Origin: Clostridiales bacterium mt11
Lineage (GTDB): Bacteria; Bacillota; Clostridia; Tissierellales; Tepidimicrobiaceae
Direction of reading: 5' to 3'
Length of the DNA stretch: 30,030 nucleotides
Assembly: GCA_001282665.1 (NCBI GenBank)
Contig: LN874945.1
Location: 357,043 to 387,072, forward strand
In this document: positions 21,583 through 29,268 of the stretch, piece after piece
Layout: each line of letters begins with the position of its first letter
How positions within the stretch are numbered: the first letter of the stretch is position 1
Program-made: the position numbers and the translations under genes
Notes under the pieces: model-generated
Database searches by the model: none
What the model was told of the DNA's origin: nothing
What the model saw: only the letters and a program-made list of their open reading frames with translations

Positions 21583-21609
21583 ATAAGTTCGTATGTCAGT
21601 GCCGAGCAT
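21583..21609. repeat. Dispersed 27-nt repeat, copy 1
   Basis: This stretch, 20 bases past the stop of the Nramp-like gene, is the same as 29215-29241 at 22 of 27 positions. Both copies lie just after a minus-strand gene. The core on the plus strand is GTATGTCAGTGCCGAGCAT in this copy. Confidence 0.5.
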
Positions 21610-21628
21610 AGATATTTATTGTCAAATG

Positions 21629-22867
21629 CTATTTAATAAATCCCACAAGTTGACTATAAGACAAATATACTAACCAAACTATTGAAATTACAGAAATTAT
21701 ATTAGTTATTTTTTTATTTTTATATTCTTTCATTAAATCCTTGTCATTTGATAATAAAAGCATTACTATGGCGATTAACGGAACTGCAAATATTGTTGTT
21801 CCTTGTGCTAGTACTAGCAGTTGAATAGGATTTTGTCCAAATGCTATAGCAGCTATTGTTCCTAATACCATTACTGCTGATGCAAATATCTTAGCCCATT
21901 TACTATCCATTGTATCTCCTAACCCAAGACCATCAGCAAGAAAAGTACCACCTATCATAGCATTAACAATAAATGATGAAAAAGCTGCGGACCAAAGCCC
22001 AAATAAAAACATCCATTTAGCCGCAGACCCAAGTAAAGGCTCTAATTGCATAGCCATATCTACAGCACTATTTACTTCTATACCTGCTGGTTTCAATACT
22101 GTTGCAGCTGTTATCATAATAACCATACTAATAAGAACTAATATAGTAATTCCAATATTAGAACTCTTAATTCCTTCTTGTAAATCATCCTTTGTCCATC
22201 CCTTAGAACGAACCGTATAAGCTTGGAAAGCTGCTGCAGCCACACTAAAAGTTGTAGCTGATATAGATACAACCAAACCAAATATCTCAGGTTTACTAGG
22301 TATAAATCCTCTAAAAAGCTGTCCATAATTTGGTCTTATAATGAAAAGGTTACCAAAAAAAGTTATTATCATTACGAAAACTAATAATGTCATTCCCTTT
22401 TCTAAAAGTTCATATATATCATTAAATAACCACAAAAATCCTAAAGCTGTTAATGTGAATATAATAGCCCAAATTCCGACAGAACCACCAAACATAGTGC
22501 TAAATGCAAGACCTACTCCAATATTGTTACCCGTTTGAAATCCTGCAGTTATAAAAAATCCACTAAACCCTATTATAATTGCAAGTACACGACCATATTT
22601 ACTGGATACAGTTTGTAAAAAAGATTCTTTTGACATAAGACCAATAGTAGAACCAATCTTTGAAAACATTGCCATCATTATACCTGCAACAGCAACTGCC
22701 CATAAAACAGAATAGCCCATTGTTGCTCCTGCTTTACTACTAACGGTTATACTACCTGGTCCCATTACAACTGCAGCAGTTATTAGACCTGGTCCAATTA
22801 AGGATATTATATTTTTAAAGATATTAGACCCTTTCTTTTTAGCTTCATTATCAATATTTTTTGACAT
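21629..22867 (-). CDS. Nramp-fold transporter lacking the canonical metal-binding motifs
   Basis: The 412-residue protein has about 11 hydrophobic segments and the layout of Nramp (natural resistance-associated macrophage protein) transporters: LIGPGLITAAVVMGPGSI in helix 1, ESFLQTVSSKYGRVLAII and GFQTGNNIGVGLAF. Helix 1 of true Mn/Fe carriers holds DPGN, where Asp and Asn bind the metal; here it is GPGS (residues 36-39). The helix 6 motif, normally MPH, is replaced by AAAFQAY in SVAAAAFQAYTVRSKGW. It probably does not carry manganese or iron. As the last gene of the M20/DapA-like operon, with AGGGAGG before its ATG, it may import that pathway's organic substrate. The fold assignment is firm, the substrate unknown. 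Confidence 0.82.
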   Translation of the reverse strand: MSKNIDNEAKKKGSNIFKNIISLIGPGLITAAVVMGPGSITVSSKAGATMGYSVLWAVAVAGIMMAMFSKIGSTIGLMSKESFLQTVSSKYGRVLAIIIGFSGFFITAGFQTGNNIGVGLAFSTMFGGSVGIWAIIFTLTALGFLWLFNDIYELLEKGMTLLVFVMIITFFGNLFIIRPNYGQLFRGFIPSKPEIFGLVVSISATTFSVAAAAFQAYTVRSKGWTKDDLQEGIKSSNIGITILVLISMVIMITAATVLKPAGIEVNSAVDMAMQLEPLLGSAAKWMFLFGLWSAAFSSFIVNAMIGGTFLADGLGLGDTMDSKWAKIFASAVMVLGTIAAIAFGQNPIQLLVLAQGTTIFAVPLIAIVMLLLSNDKDLMKEYKNKKITNIISVISIVWLVYLSYSQLVGFIK

Positions 22868-22903
22868 TATAATACCTCCCTATTTTTGTTGAGGAAACAT
22901 ATT

Positions 22904-24079
22904 TTATTTTTTTAGCATATTTATTATAGAATTATAGATTATATTAACTCCATTCTTTATGGTTATTTCTTCATCGAATTTAAACTTACTATGATGAAGG
23001 GGATAAATACAATCCTTTTCTTCATTATAAGTACCTAACAAAAACATAGCTCCTGGAATTTTTTCTGTAAAAAATGAAAAATCTTCGGATATCATAAGGG
23101 GTTCTTCTAATCTAACTACCTTATCACTTCCCAATATCTTTTGAGCCTCCATAGATATTACATCGTTGACCTTAGAATGGTTAAAGGTTACAGGATATTG
23201 GTATATATAATTCACTTCCACATCGGCTCCATATATCATGCCTATACCTTTACAGATTTCAGGTATTCTTCTGCCTAAAAATTCTCTCACCCCTTTATCA
23301 AGACTTCGAACAGTACCTTGTATACTTACAGTTTCAGGTATTATATTATAGGAGTTTCCGCCATTAAAACTACCTATACTGATTACAGCAGGCTTAACAG
23401 GATTTGCTTCCCTTGAAACAAGAGTTTTAAGTTCCTCTACTATTTTAGCTCCTACATATATGGAATCGATACCTTCATTAGGTCTAGCCCCATGGGTTGA
23501 TTTGCCCTTTATATCTATTTGAAAATAATCATTAGAAGCCATAAAAGCCCCATCTTTAATACCTATACTTCCTTGAGGTAGACTAGGCCATAAGTGTAAA
23601 GCTAAAATAGCAGAAACATCATCTACATATCCCCCTTCTACAAAATGTCTAGCTCCTCCTATTCTTTCCTCCGCAGGTTGAAAAATAAACTTTACCTTTC
23701 CGTCAAACTCTTCTTTGCTTTCTAGTAGTGCAAGTAATACCCCCATAGCAATAGCAGTATGTCCATCATGACCACAAGCATGCATATAGCCATCTCTATT
23801 GGATTCAAAGGATAGACCAGTATTTTCCTCTACCATTAAAGCATCTATATCTGCTCTTATAGCAACTTGAGTTCCCGAAGATTTGCCATTTATAGTTGCT
23901 AATACTCCTGTTTTAGCAACAGTTTCATAATTATTTACTCCATGCCTTTTTAATAATTCAATTATTTTTTCTTGGGATTTATGCTCTTCAAAGGCTATTT
24001 CTGGCCATTGATGAATATCACGCCTTAATAATATTACTTCTTCTCTTATTTTTAGCCATATTTCATCAAACTGATTCAA
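22904..24079 (-). CDS. M20-family amidohydrolase (N-acyl-amino-acid/hippurate hydrolase type)
   Basis: The 391-residue cytoplasmic enzyme has the M20D layout. Metal-binding motifs are HACGHDGHTA near residue 96 and FQPAEERIGGARHFVEGG near residue 130 (catalytic Glu pair), then HLWPSLPQGSIG near residue 160. A dimerisation domain with STHGARPNEGIDSIYVG follows, and HHSKFKFDEE is at the C-terminus. Relatives remove acyl groups from N-acyl amino acids, hippurate or indole-acetyl amino acids. The start is TTG at 24077-24079, with AGGTGA four bases upstream, 8 bp after the barrel-protein gene, so the two are coupled. An N-acylamino-acid-racemase-like enzyme in the same cluster fits an N-acyl amino acid as substrate. 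Confidence 0.9.
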   Translation of the reverse strand: MNQFDEIWLKIREEVILLRRDIHQWPEIAFEEHKSQEKIIELLKRHGVNNYETVAKTGVLATINGKSSGTQVAIRADIDALMVEENTGLSFESNRDGYMHACGHDGHTAIAMGVLLALLESKEEFDGKVKFIFQPAEERIGGARHFVEGGYVDDVSAILALHLWPSLPQGSIGIKDGAFMASNDYFQIDIKGKSTHGARPNEGIDSIYVGAKIVEELKTLVSREANPVKPAVISIGSFNGGNSYNIIPETVSIQGTVRSLDKGVREFLGRRIPEICKGIGMIYGADVEVNYIYQYPVTFNHSKVNDVISMEAQKILGSDKVVRLEEPLMISEDFSFFTEKIPGAMFLLGTYNEEKDCIYPLHHSKFKFDEEITIKNGVNIIYNSIINMLKK

Positions 24080-24087
24080 TATATCAC

Positions 24088-25341
24088 CTACTTTAATTCC
24101 ATTAAATCTATTTGCTTGTGAAGCTTAGATATATCTAAAAACTTAAATACTTTATCTTCATTAATGCCAAGAATATCTCTCAAGGAAATCATAGTAACTA
24201 CCAACCCATTAGTTGGATTAAACATAAGCTCATGGAGAGCTTTTTTAACCCTACTCCCTCCCTCTAACCTATAGTTTTTGCTTGATATTTGGAAATAGGT
24301 ATGAATTTGTCCAGATGTAGCTCCTCTCAATGCATATTCAACCATCATCTTTCCTGAATTAATATTTCCTGTAGCACTAATAGGAATAAAATCCCCTTTG
24401 TATCCTTCAATAAATTTACTAAGAACTCGTAAATTTCTATCGCTTAAATCATATCCCCCATAGGCTATTCCTTTCTTTCCTTCAAAAACTTTATCTAAAT
24501 CAAATAATCTATTGAAGCAAGTTATAGTATCTACTATTTCAGAAGCTTCCTTATTTAAGGTTTTAACCATATCCACTTGAAAATCATCACCATGTAAAGG
24601 ATTAAAAAGTTTAACTCCAATTATTTTATTATCTGTATCAATATATTTGTCTATTAATCCGGGTATCTCTCTTAGCCATCTTAATATTTCTTCTTGACTA
24701 TTTTTTAGGCCTGATAAAGTTGCACTAAAATCCTGTTCAATTATAAAGGGTAAATCCACATTTGATTCCTTCCAAACCTTTTCTAGAGATTTAGTTGTAA
24801 ACTCATATTCAGACTCCCTAAATTCTTCATCACTTACTGGAAGATGATATTGAACTGATGGAATAACAGGCATCCCCGTTTCTTTATATACGTCAAATGA
24901 TTGAGATAGCAATTCCAAATAATCTTCAAAGCTTTTATCCCATCCCCTTCCTTTCCAAGTAACCGTATATCCTTTTTCACCCCTTTTACTTATAATCTCT
25001 TCTACTACCATTTTGGGAGCTTTAACTTTCCATTCTTCCATAGAAGATTCTGCTTTTTCATCTTGAGAAATAACTGTCTTTATTACAACAAACCCTAGTC
25101 CATCCATAGCATCGGTCTTTATTTGGGATATATTAGATGAAAGTTGACCAGAAGCCTTTCCAAAAGGATTTTTAATAACTAAATCTCCATACTTACCAGA
25201 TATATCTAAATTATATTTCTGTAAAATATAGGATTCTAAACCTGTATCTTCATATCTAACTTCATCATAATCGGAAATAATTTGACTCTTTAAAGATGAA
25301 TCAATATTTGGTTCATCCTTTAGCAAATATATATTCTCCAT
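24088..25341 (-). CDS. Dihydroorotate-dehydrogenase-like FMN barrel protein, unknown substrate
   Basis: The protein has about 417 residues. The pattern fits a DHODH/dihydropyrimidine-dehydrogenase-type TIM barrel: VIKNPFGKASGQLSSN near residue 50 (compare the NP-G-A-G start of DHODH), GFVVIKTV, IIGVKLFNPL with a lysine on the late strand, and SATGNINSGKMMVEYALRGA near residue 325, which matches the FMN-phosphate glycine loop. I do not see the usual catalytic Cys or Ser loop clearly, and the insertion between residues 80 and 200 is unusual, so activity is uncertain. The first in-frame ATG at 25365 overlaps the stop of the DapA-like gene; GGAGAGGAGGAG just before the ATG at 25341 fixes the start there. 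A housekeeping role in pyrimidine synthesis is unlikely in this context. Confidence 0.7.
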   Translation of the reverse strand: MENIYLLKDEPNIDSSLKSQIISDYDEVRYEDTGLESYILQKYNLDISGKYGDLVIKNPFGKASGQLSSNISQIKTDAMDGLGFVVIKTVISQDEKAESSMEEWKVKAPKMVVEEIISKRGEKGYTVTWKGRGWDKSFEDYLELLSQSFDVYKETGMPVIPSVQYHLPVSDEEFRESEYEFTTKSLEKVWKESNVDLPFIIEQDFSATLSGLKNSQEEILRWLREIPGLIDKYIDTDNKIIGVKLFNPLHGDDFQVDMVKTLNKEASEIVDTITCFNRLFDLDKVFEGKKGIAYGGYDLSDRNLRVLSKFIEGYKGDFIPISATGNINSGKMMVEYALRGATSGQIHTYFQISSKNYRLEGGSRVKKALHELMFNPTNGLVVTMISLRDILGINEDKVFKFLDISKLHKQIDLMELK

Positions 25342-25364
25342 CAAACTCCTCCTCTCCATATACA

Positions 25365-26330
25365 TTACATATTTCCTAGTTTCTCAATAAATTTATCAAT
25401 TCTGTTCCTTTCTTCATCAGTTACTCCAGGGCCATAAGGATCATTAACAGCTTCCATATCAATTATTCCTTTCTTGGCTAATATATAAAGAACTCTCTCT
25501 ATATAACCTTCCATAGGGCTATAAAAAGTATGTTCAGCTAAATTGTCTACAATAATGGATTTTTCTATGAAACTACTATGTTCTTCATTGTAATAAGCTT
25601 TCATCATATCATACTGTAGTCTAGTATATATACTCCCTAGCCCCACCAAAGCTCCTACCGCACCTCGCATTATGGTATAACCAAACATTCTATCTTCCCC
25701 TGTAATTAAAGATATATGAGGAGCTTCCTCCATTATTAGATTGCTAACATCTTGGTAAGTCATTATAGAATCCAAAGTGGCCATTTTTATTCCAATGACA
25801 TTTTCAATCTTGAAAAGTTCTCTAAGAACATCTTGAGAATAAGTAATTCCTCCTGCTTCTTCATATAAGAAGAATAAAACCATTGGAAGTCCCACTTCTG
25901 CGATTCTTTTATGATATTTAACTATCATTTCATCTTGATTACTTCTACCTCTAAATAAAGTAGGAGCATAAGGTAAAATCATATCCGCCCCTAATTCCTT
26001 GGCATGTATCGCCATATCTACTGCCCCTTCAATATACTCTTCATCCTTTATAGAATCTTCAATTCTAGCACCTACGCCACATAGTATCAATTTATCATTG
26101 CTAAGACCCTCTCTCCAAGAATTATAAACATATTCTCTTTGTTCTCTCGAAATATAAAGACCTCTACCTGTATGAGCCCATAAAGCAACAGATTTTATAG
26201 GTTGATTATTCATCCATTCTACATAGGATTGTTGAGAGTCATGGTTTATAGAACCATCTTCATTAAAAGGTACTGGAACCGCAGGTATTATTGTGTTTTT
26301 TATTTTGTCTTGAATATCTTTGAACTTCAT
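25365..26330 (-). CDS. DapA-family (dihydrodipicolinate synthase-like) aldolase/lyase
   Basis: The 321-residue TIM barrel belongs to the class I aldolases of the DHDPS/NAL family. The Schiff-base lysine is Lys182 in IGIKMATLD and the conserved tyrosine is Tyr156 in FFLYEEAGG. The N-terminal PAVPVPFNEDGSINHDS is typical. The usual GTTGE motif that binds the alpha-keto acid is changed to AHTGRG (residues 52-57), so the pyruvate-type substrate site differs from true DapA. It likely splits or condenses a keto acid in the unknown pathway. It begins the downstream transcript: ATG with AAGGAGG, behind a promoter and an inverted repeat at 26346-26382. Confidence 0.88.
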   Translation of the reverse strand: MKFKDIQDKIKNTIIPAVPVPFNEDGSINHDSQQSYVEWMNNQPIKSVALWAHTGRGLYISREQREYVYNSWREGLSNDKLILCGVGARIEDSIKDEEYIEGAVDMAIHAKELGADMILPYAPTLFRGRSNQDEMIVKYHKRIAEVGLPMVLFFLYEEAGGITYSQDVLRELFKIENVIGIKMATLDSIMTYQDVSNLIMEEAPHISLITGEDRMFGYTIMRGAVGALVGLGSIYTRLQYDMMKAYYNEEHSSFIEKSIIVDNLAEHTFYSPMEGYIERVLYILAKKGIIDMEAVNDPYGPGVTDEERNRIDKFIEKLGNM

Positions 26331-26345
26331 TTTTTATACCTCCTT

Positions 26346-26382
26346 ATTAAAGACATTTCTCTAAATCGTCTTTAATAGTATA
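26346..26382 (-). promoter_or_regulatory. Inverted-repeat operator/leader hairpin and -10 box before the DapA-like gene
   Basis: attaaagac (26346-26354) and gtctttaat (26368-26376) form a perfect 9-bp inverted repeat with a 13-base spacer. On the minus strand it starts directly after a TATACT -10 box (26377-26382) and ends one base before the AAGGAGG site. It could be the operator of the regulator encoded just upstream, or an RNA hairpin controlling translation. The -35 region is poor. Confidence 0.55.
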
Positions 26383-26441
26383 TATTAGACATAAATTTAA
26401 AAAATCCTTCTTTTATTTTAAAAAAGTTTAAAGAAATTTAA

Positions 26442-26475
26442 AAAAGTTCCCCTATTAATAAATAAGGAAACTTTT
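26442..26475 (-). terminator. Intrinsic terminator after the GGDEF-like/HTH regulator gene
   Basis: AAAAGTTTCC and GGGAACTTTT (minus strand, 26466-26475 with 26442-26451) form a 10-bp stem with one G-U pair. It overlaps the stop codon of the regulator and runs into a T-rich tail. It separates the regulator from the DapA-like operon. Confidence 0.72.
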
Positions 26476-27802
26476 AATCATTTTGTTCTAGCTTTTCTTT
26501 ATCAAAGTCGATTTTATAAACCTTGCTGGGACGTCCTCTTTTACCTGATTGTTCTAGACCTACTTCTACAGCTGCTCCACCATCTACAAGTTTATTCATT
26601 ATCCTATTAGCAGATCTTAGGGTAATATCTAGCCCTTTCTGCAAATCCGAAGCAGTTATACTATCAGTTTGCATCTTTGATAATAAGCTCTTAATCATAG
26701 TCAAATTTGATATGCTAATATCAGTTTTTCCCATCCATCCTATCAAAGTTTTGTCTTGGCTTTTTAGCTTGTATTCTAAACTATTAGATGAGCCAATTGG
26801 TCCAAAAACAACCTTATCTTGGTTTATCATATAGGCTCCAGAGTCCTTTTTCTCTTTAGATAAGGTCAAAGCTTTTCTAGCATTTTCCTCGGCCTCTAAG
26901 GCATTTATTCCCATACCAATACCCATATTTATTGACATGGAAAACTTATCTTTAATTTCATTCACCATAGGAATACTTTCATAAGAATTAGTGTATTCTT
27001 GAAATATCCCCTTTGTAATAAGGACGATAAACTCATCTCCATCTGCTGAAGAAAAAACAGAGGCCTGATATGATCTACTATAGTTTAATAATTCTTGATA
27101 CAAAGACAACCTCTTTTCCTTCATCTCTAAAGCTGATAATTTGCTTCCGTCTAAACTATATTCCTTTATATCTACTATAATAATAAGTATTTGATTGCTC
27201 TTGGCTATTCTAGTTTCACTAGCAGATTCTATTAATTTAAATGTTTCTTTCATGGTAAATCGTGTAGGAGTCACTTTGAAAACAGGTATACCACGTGTCT
27301 TTAGCTCCTTATACACGGAATTAATAGAAGTTATAGCCCCTTCTGTTTTTCCCTCTTTGAAGAGATTGCTATGAAACTCTACATACTCCTCTCTAGAATA
27401 ATTAGACAAGTCCTTATTGTTAACATATAGGGAATCATAATATACTTCTATTTCTTTGTATACCTCTTGGATTTCATTTTTCCTTAAAGTATCTATACTG
27501 ATTTTACTTATATTGATATTATTATGGTATTTCATTTTAAATAAAACCTTATACAAAGCAGAACCAAGTATAGGGTAATAAAAAAGCTGCTTATTTGTTT
27601 TATTACTTTGCCTTACATTATAATAAGGCAAAAATCCCGTAAATAAAAAGGAATCTACCTCGTCTTCCCATTTTTTTATATTAACCAAAGTATCACTCTC
27701 ATCTTCATAAGGTATTCCTACCATACTTAAAGAATCATACCTTTCACCTATCTCTATGCTCTCCTTTACTAGATCTTCTGGACCTATAATGCCTATCCTC
27801 AT
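26474..27802 (-). CDS. One-component transcriptional regulator with GGDEF-like domain and C-terminal winged helix
   Basis: The protein has about 442 residues. The N-terminus (MRIGIIGPEDLVKESIEIG, then VDSFLFTGFLPYYNV) looks like a periplasmic-binding-protein-type or PrpR-like sensor half. The middle (about 205-330) has ILIIIVDIKEYS, then SSADGDEFIVLI and MGIGMGINALEAEENARKAL. That is a nucleotide-cyclase-like (GGDEF or GTP cyclohydrolase III-like) fold with a changed signature, DGDEF. The C-terminal winged helix includes ITASDLQKGLDITLRSANRI and a basic SGKRGRPSKVYKI wing. It probably senses the pathway substrate or a nucleotide and regulates the flanking genes. A GTG at 27820 lies just before the AAAGGGAGA site; the ATG at 27802 after it is the start. 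I do not know a characterised relative. Confidence 0.65.
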   Translation of the reverse strand: MRIGIIGPEDLVKESIEIGERYDSLSMVGIPYEDESDTLVNIKKWEDEVDSFLFTGFLPYYNVRQSNKTNKQLFYYPILGSALYKVLFKMKYHNNINISKISIDTLRKNEIQEVYKEIEVYYDSLYVNNKDLSNYSREEYVEFHSNLFKEGKTEGAITSINSVYKELKTRGIPVFKVTPTRFTMKETFKLIESASETRIAKSNQILIIIVDIKEYSLDGSKLSALEMKEKRLSLYQELLNYSRSYQASVFSSADGDEFIVLITKGIFQEYTNSYESIPMVNEIKDKFSMSINMGIGMGINALEAEENARKALTLSKEKKDSGAYMINQDKVVFGPIGSSNSLEYKLKSQDKTLIGWMGKTDISISNLTMIKSLLSKMQTDSITASDLQKGLDITLRSANRIMNKLVDGGAAVEVGLEQSGKRGRPSKVYKIDFDKEKLEQND

Positions 27803-27841
27803 GTATATCTCCCTTTCCACATATATAAAGTGAATAAATAA

Positions 27842-27873
27842 AATCTATGCTATTATAAATACTAGCATAGATT
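27842..27873 (-). terminator. Intrinsic terminator after the racemase-like gene
   Basis: A perfect 11-bp stem AATCTATGCTA/TAGCATAGATT with a 10-base loop is followed by TTATTTATTC on the minus strand. It lies 12 bp after the racemase-like stop and just before the regulator gene, so the regulator is partly or wholly transcribed on its own. Confidence 0.78.
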
Positions 27874-27884
27874 CTATTACATAA

Positions 27885-29072
27885 TTAAATATACTTTTCA
27901 TATACTATTTTACCATACTTCTCATAATTGTCTTTATTTATTTCTCCTATACCTACTTCTTCTTTCAAATATATCTTTCCATCACTATCCATTATCATTT
28001 CTTTTAAATCTTTACCGATTCCATACCATCGGCTACTAGGCTCTATACATGCAGGATATTTAAAACCAGCAAAGGTAGAAAGAGCCAATATACTAGCGCC
28101 ACCAATTCCACTTTCAGGCATAGTACCTCCCCATACCTCAACTCCATGTTTAGAAGCCAAGCTATAAATCTTTGCTGCTTCATAGAGGCCTCCTACCCGT
28201 TGTATCTTGATGTTCCAAATCCTTGGACCATCTATTTCTATTATTTGTTCTGCTACTCTTTCTGACTTTAAAGACTCATCAAAACATATAGGCGTTTTAA
28301 TCATCTTATCTAAATTATGATGGTCTAAGATATCATCATGATGAAGAGGTTGTTCAATAAAAGTACAATTATATTTATCCATTTCTTTTAATACATCTTT
28401 ATGTTCCTTTAAGTTATATGCAGCATTTGCATCAGGCCATAGGATAAAATCATCACCTATAACATTTCTTGTAGTTTCTAAAGCCTTTAGATCCCAACCT
28501 GGTCTTATCTTAATTTTAATCCTCTTATATCCTTCTTCCATATATCCTTTAATCCATTTTTCTAGCGTATCATAGCTATTATCCTCAGGTATACCAACTG
28601 AAGCTCCTGAATAAATATATGTATTGTTTTCTAAATACTCCTCAGTAGTTCCCAACCCCTCTAACTTATGATATATAAGTGTTTTTAAAGAAATCCCATT
28701 TTTCTTGGCTACCAAATCCCAATATGCAGTCTCTACCCCAGCCTTAGCAAAATTGTTCCCTCTTATTCCATCATTTATTATTTGATTTAAATCCTCAATA
28801 GATGAAATTTCCCATCCAACAATTCTAGGTAATATCCACTCCTTTAACACAGCTTTGGCAGAAGATATAGTTTCTGATGAATAATATGGTGCCTCAAAAG
28901 GTGCTGATTCTCCATACCCAACAACTCCATCTGACCATAATTCTATTATTAAAGACTTCCGACTATAGCTTACTCCTCCACTTATTTGAAAGGGAATGGC
29001 ATAAGGTATATCTACCTCTACCATTTTTATACCATCAATTATAAACTTTTCATTTATATTCAAACCAATCAA
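27885..29072 (-). CDS. Enolase-superfamily enzyme, N-acylamino-acid racemase / o-succinylbenzoate-synthase-like
   Basis: The 395-residue protein has a capping domain (VVGYGESAPFEAPYYSSET near residue 55) and a barrel with the acid-base lysines of the MLE subgroup. These are KIKIRPGWD near residue 185 and WNIKIQRVGG near residue 280. Magnesium ligands lie in WPDANAAY, FIEQPL and CFDESL. This pattern fits the NSAR/OSBS (MenC2-like) branch, which racemises N-acyl (for example N-succinyl) amino acids or makes o-succinylbenzoate. No menaquinone genes are near, while an M20 deacylase is, so a racemase role is favoured. A dipeptide epimerase is the main alternative. The frame opens with TTG at 29072 directly behind GGAG; a second TTG at 29063 has better spacing. 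Confidence 0.85.
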   Translation of the reverse strand: MIGLNINEKFIIDGIKMVEVDIPYAIPFQISGGVSYSRKSLIIELWSDGVVGYGESAPFEAPYYSSETISSAKAVLKEWILPRIVGWEISSIEDLNQIINDGIRGNNFAKAGVETAYWDLVAKKNGISLKTLIYHKLEGLGTTEEYLENNTYIYSGASVGIPEDNSYDTLEKWIKGYMEEGYKRIKIKIRPGWDLKALETTRNVIGDDFILWPDANAAYNLKEHKDVLKEMDKYNCTFIEQPLHHDDILDHHNLDKMIKTPICFDESLKSERVAEQIIEIDGPRIWNIKIQRVGGLYEAAKIYSLASKHGVEVWGGTMPESGIGGASILALSTFAGFKYPACIEPSSRWYGIGKDLKEMIMDSDGKIYLKEEVGIGEINKDNYEKYGKIVYEKYI

Positions 29073-29165
29073 CTCCTATGGCAATTTTATAAGACATGTC
29101 TGTATATAGTCCTTTTTTAATTTTATAATATAAAAGTATAAAAAGCAATAATAAAATAAAAAAGA

Positions 29166-29189
29166 GAACCAATCCTTCAGGACTGATTC
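29166..29189 (-). terminator. Intrinsic terminator after the last gene in the window
   Basis: GAATCAGTCC and GGATTGGTTC (minus strand) pair over 10 positions with two G-U pairs around TGAA, followed by TCTTTTTTATTTTATT. It lies 80 bp after the stop at 29269 and closely resembles the terminator at 14012-14035. Confidence 0.8.
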
Positions 29190-29214
29190 CCCTTATTTCC
29201 ATCCTCCACCATCA

Positions 29215-29241
29215 ATAAGCTAGTATGTTAGTGCTGGGCAT
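29215..29241. repeat. Dispersed 27-nt repeat, copy 2
   Basis: Matches 21583-21609 at 22 of 27 positions and, like that copy, lies a few tens of bases beyond a minus-strand stop codon. Here it stands between the stop and the terminator. Confidence 0.5.
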
Positions 29242-29268
29242 TATTATTTACCATGCTTGGATATTTAG

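Noticed and set aside
21082..21628. Complete insertion sequence
   Set aside because: Only 46 transposase codons remain, the frame is broken and no full-length enzyme is encoded, so it is a remnant or MITE.
26346..26376. CIRCE element (HrcA heat-shock operator)
   Set aside because: The 9-bp arms resemble CIRCE in size, but the sequence ATTAAAGAC does not match TTAGCACTC, the spacer is 13 rather than 9, and no chaperone gene follows.
27885..29072. Menaquinone o-succinylbenzoate synthase (menC)
   Set aside because: The fold and catalytic lysines are compatible, but no other menaquinone gene is nearby and an M20 deacylase is, so a racemase-like role fits better; OSBS activity is not excluded.
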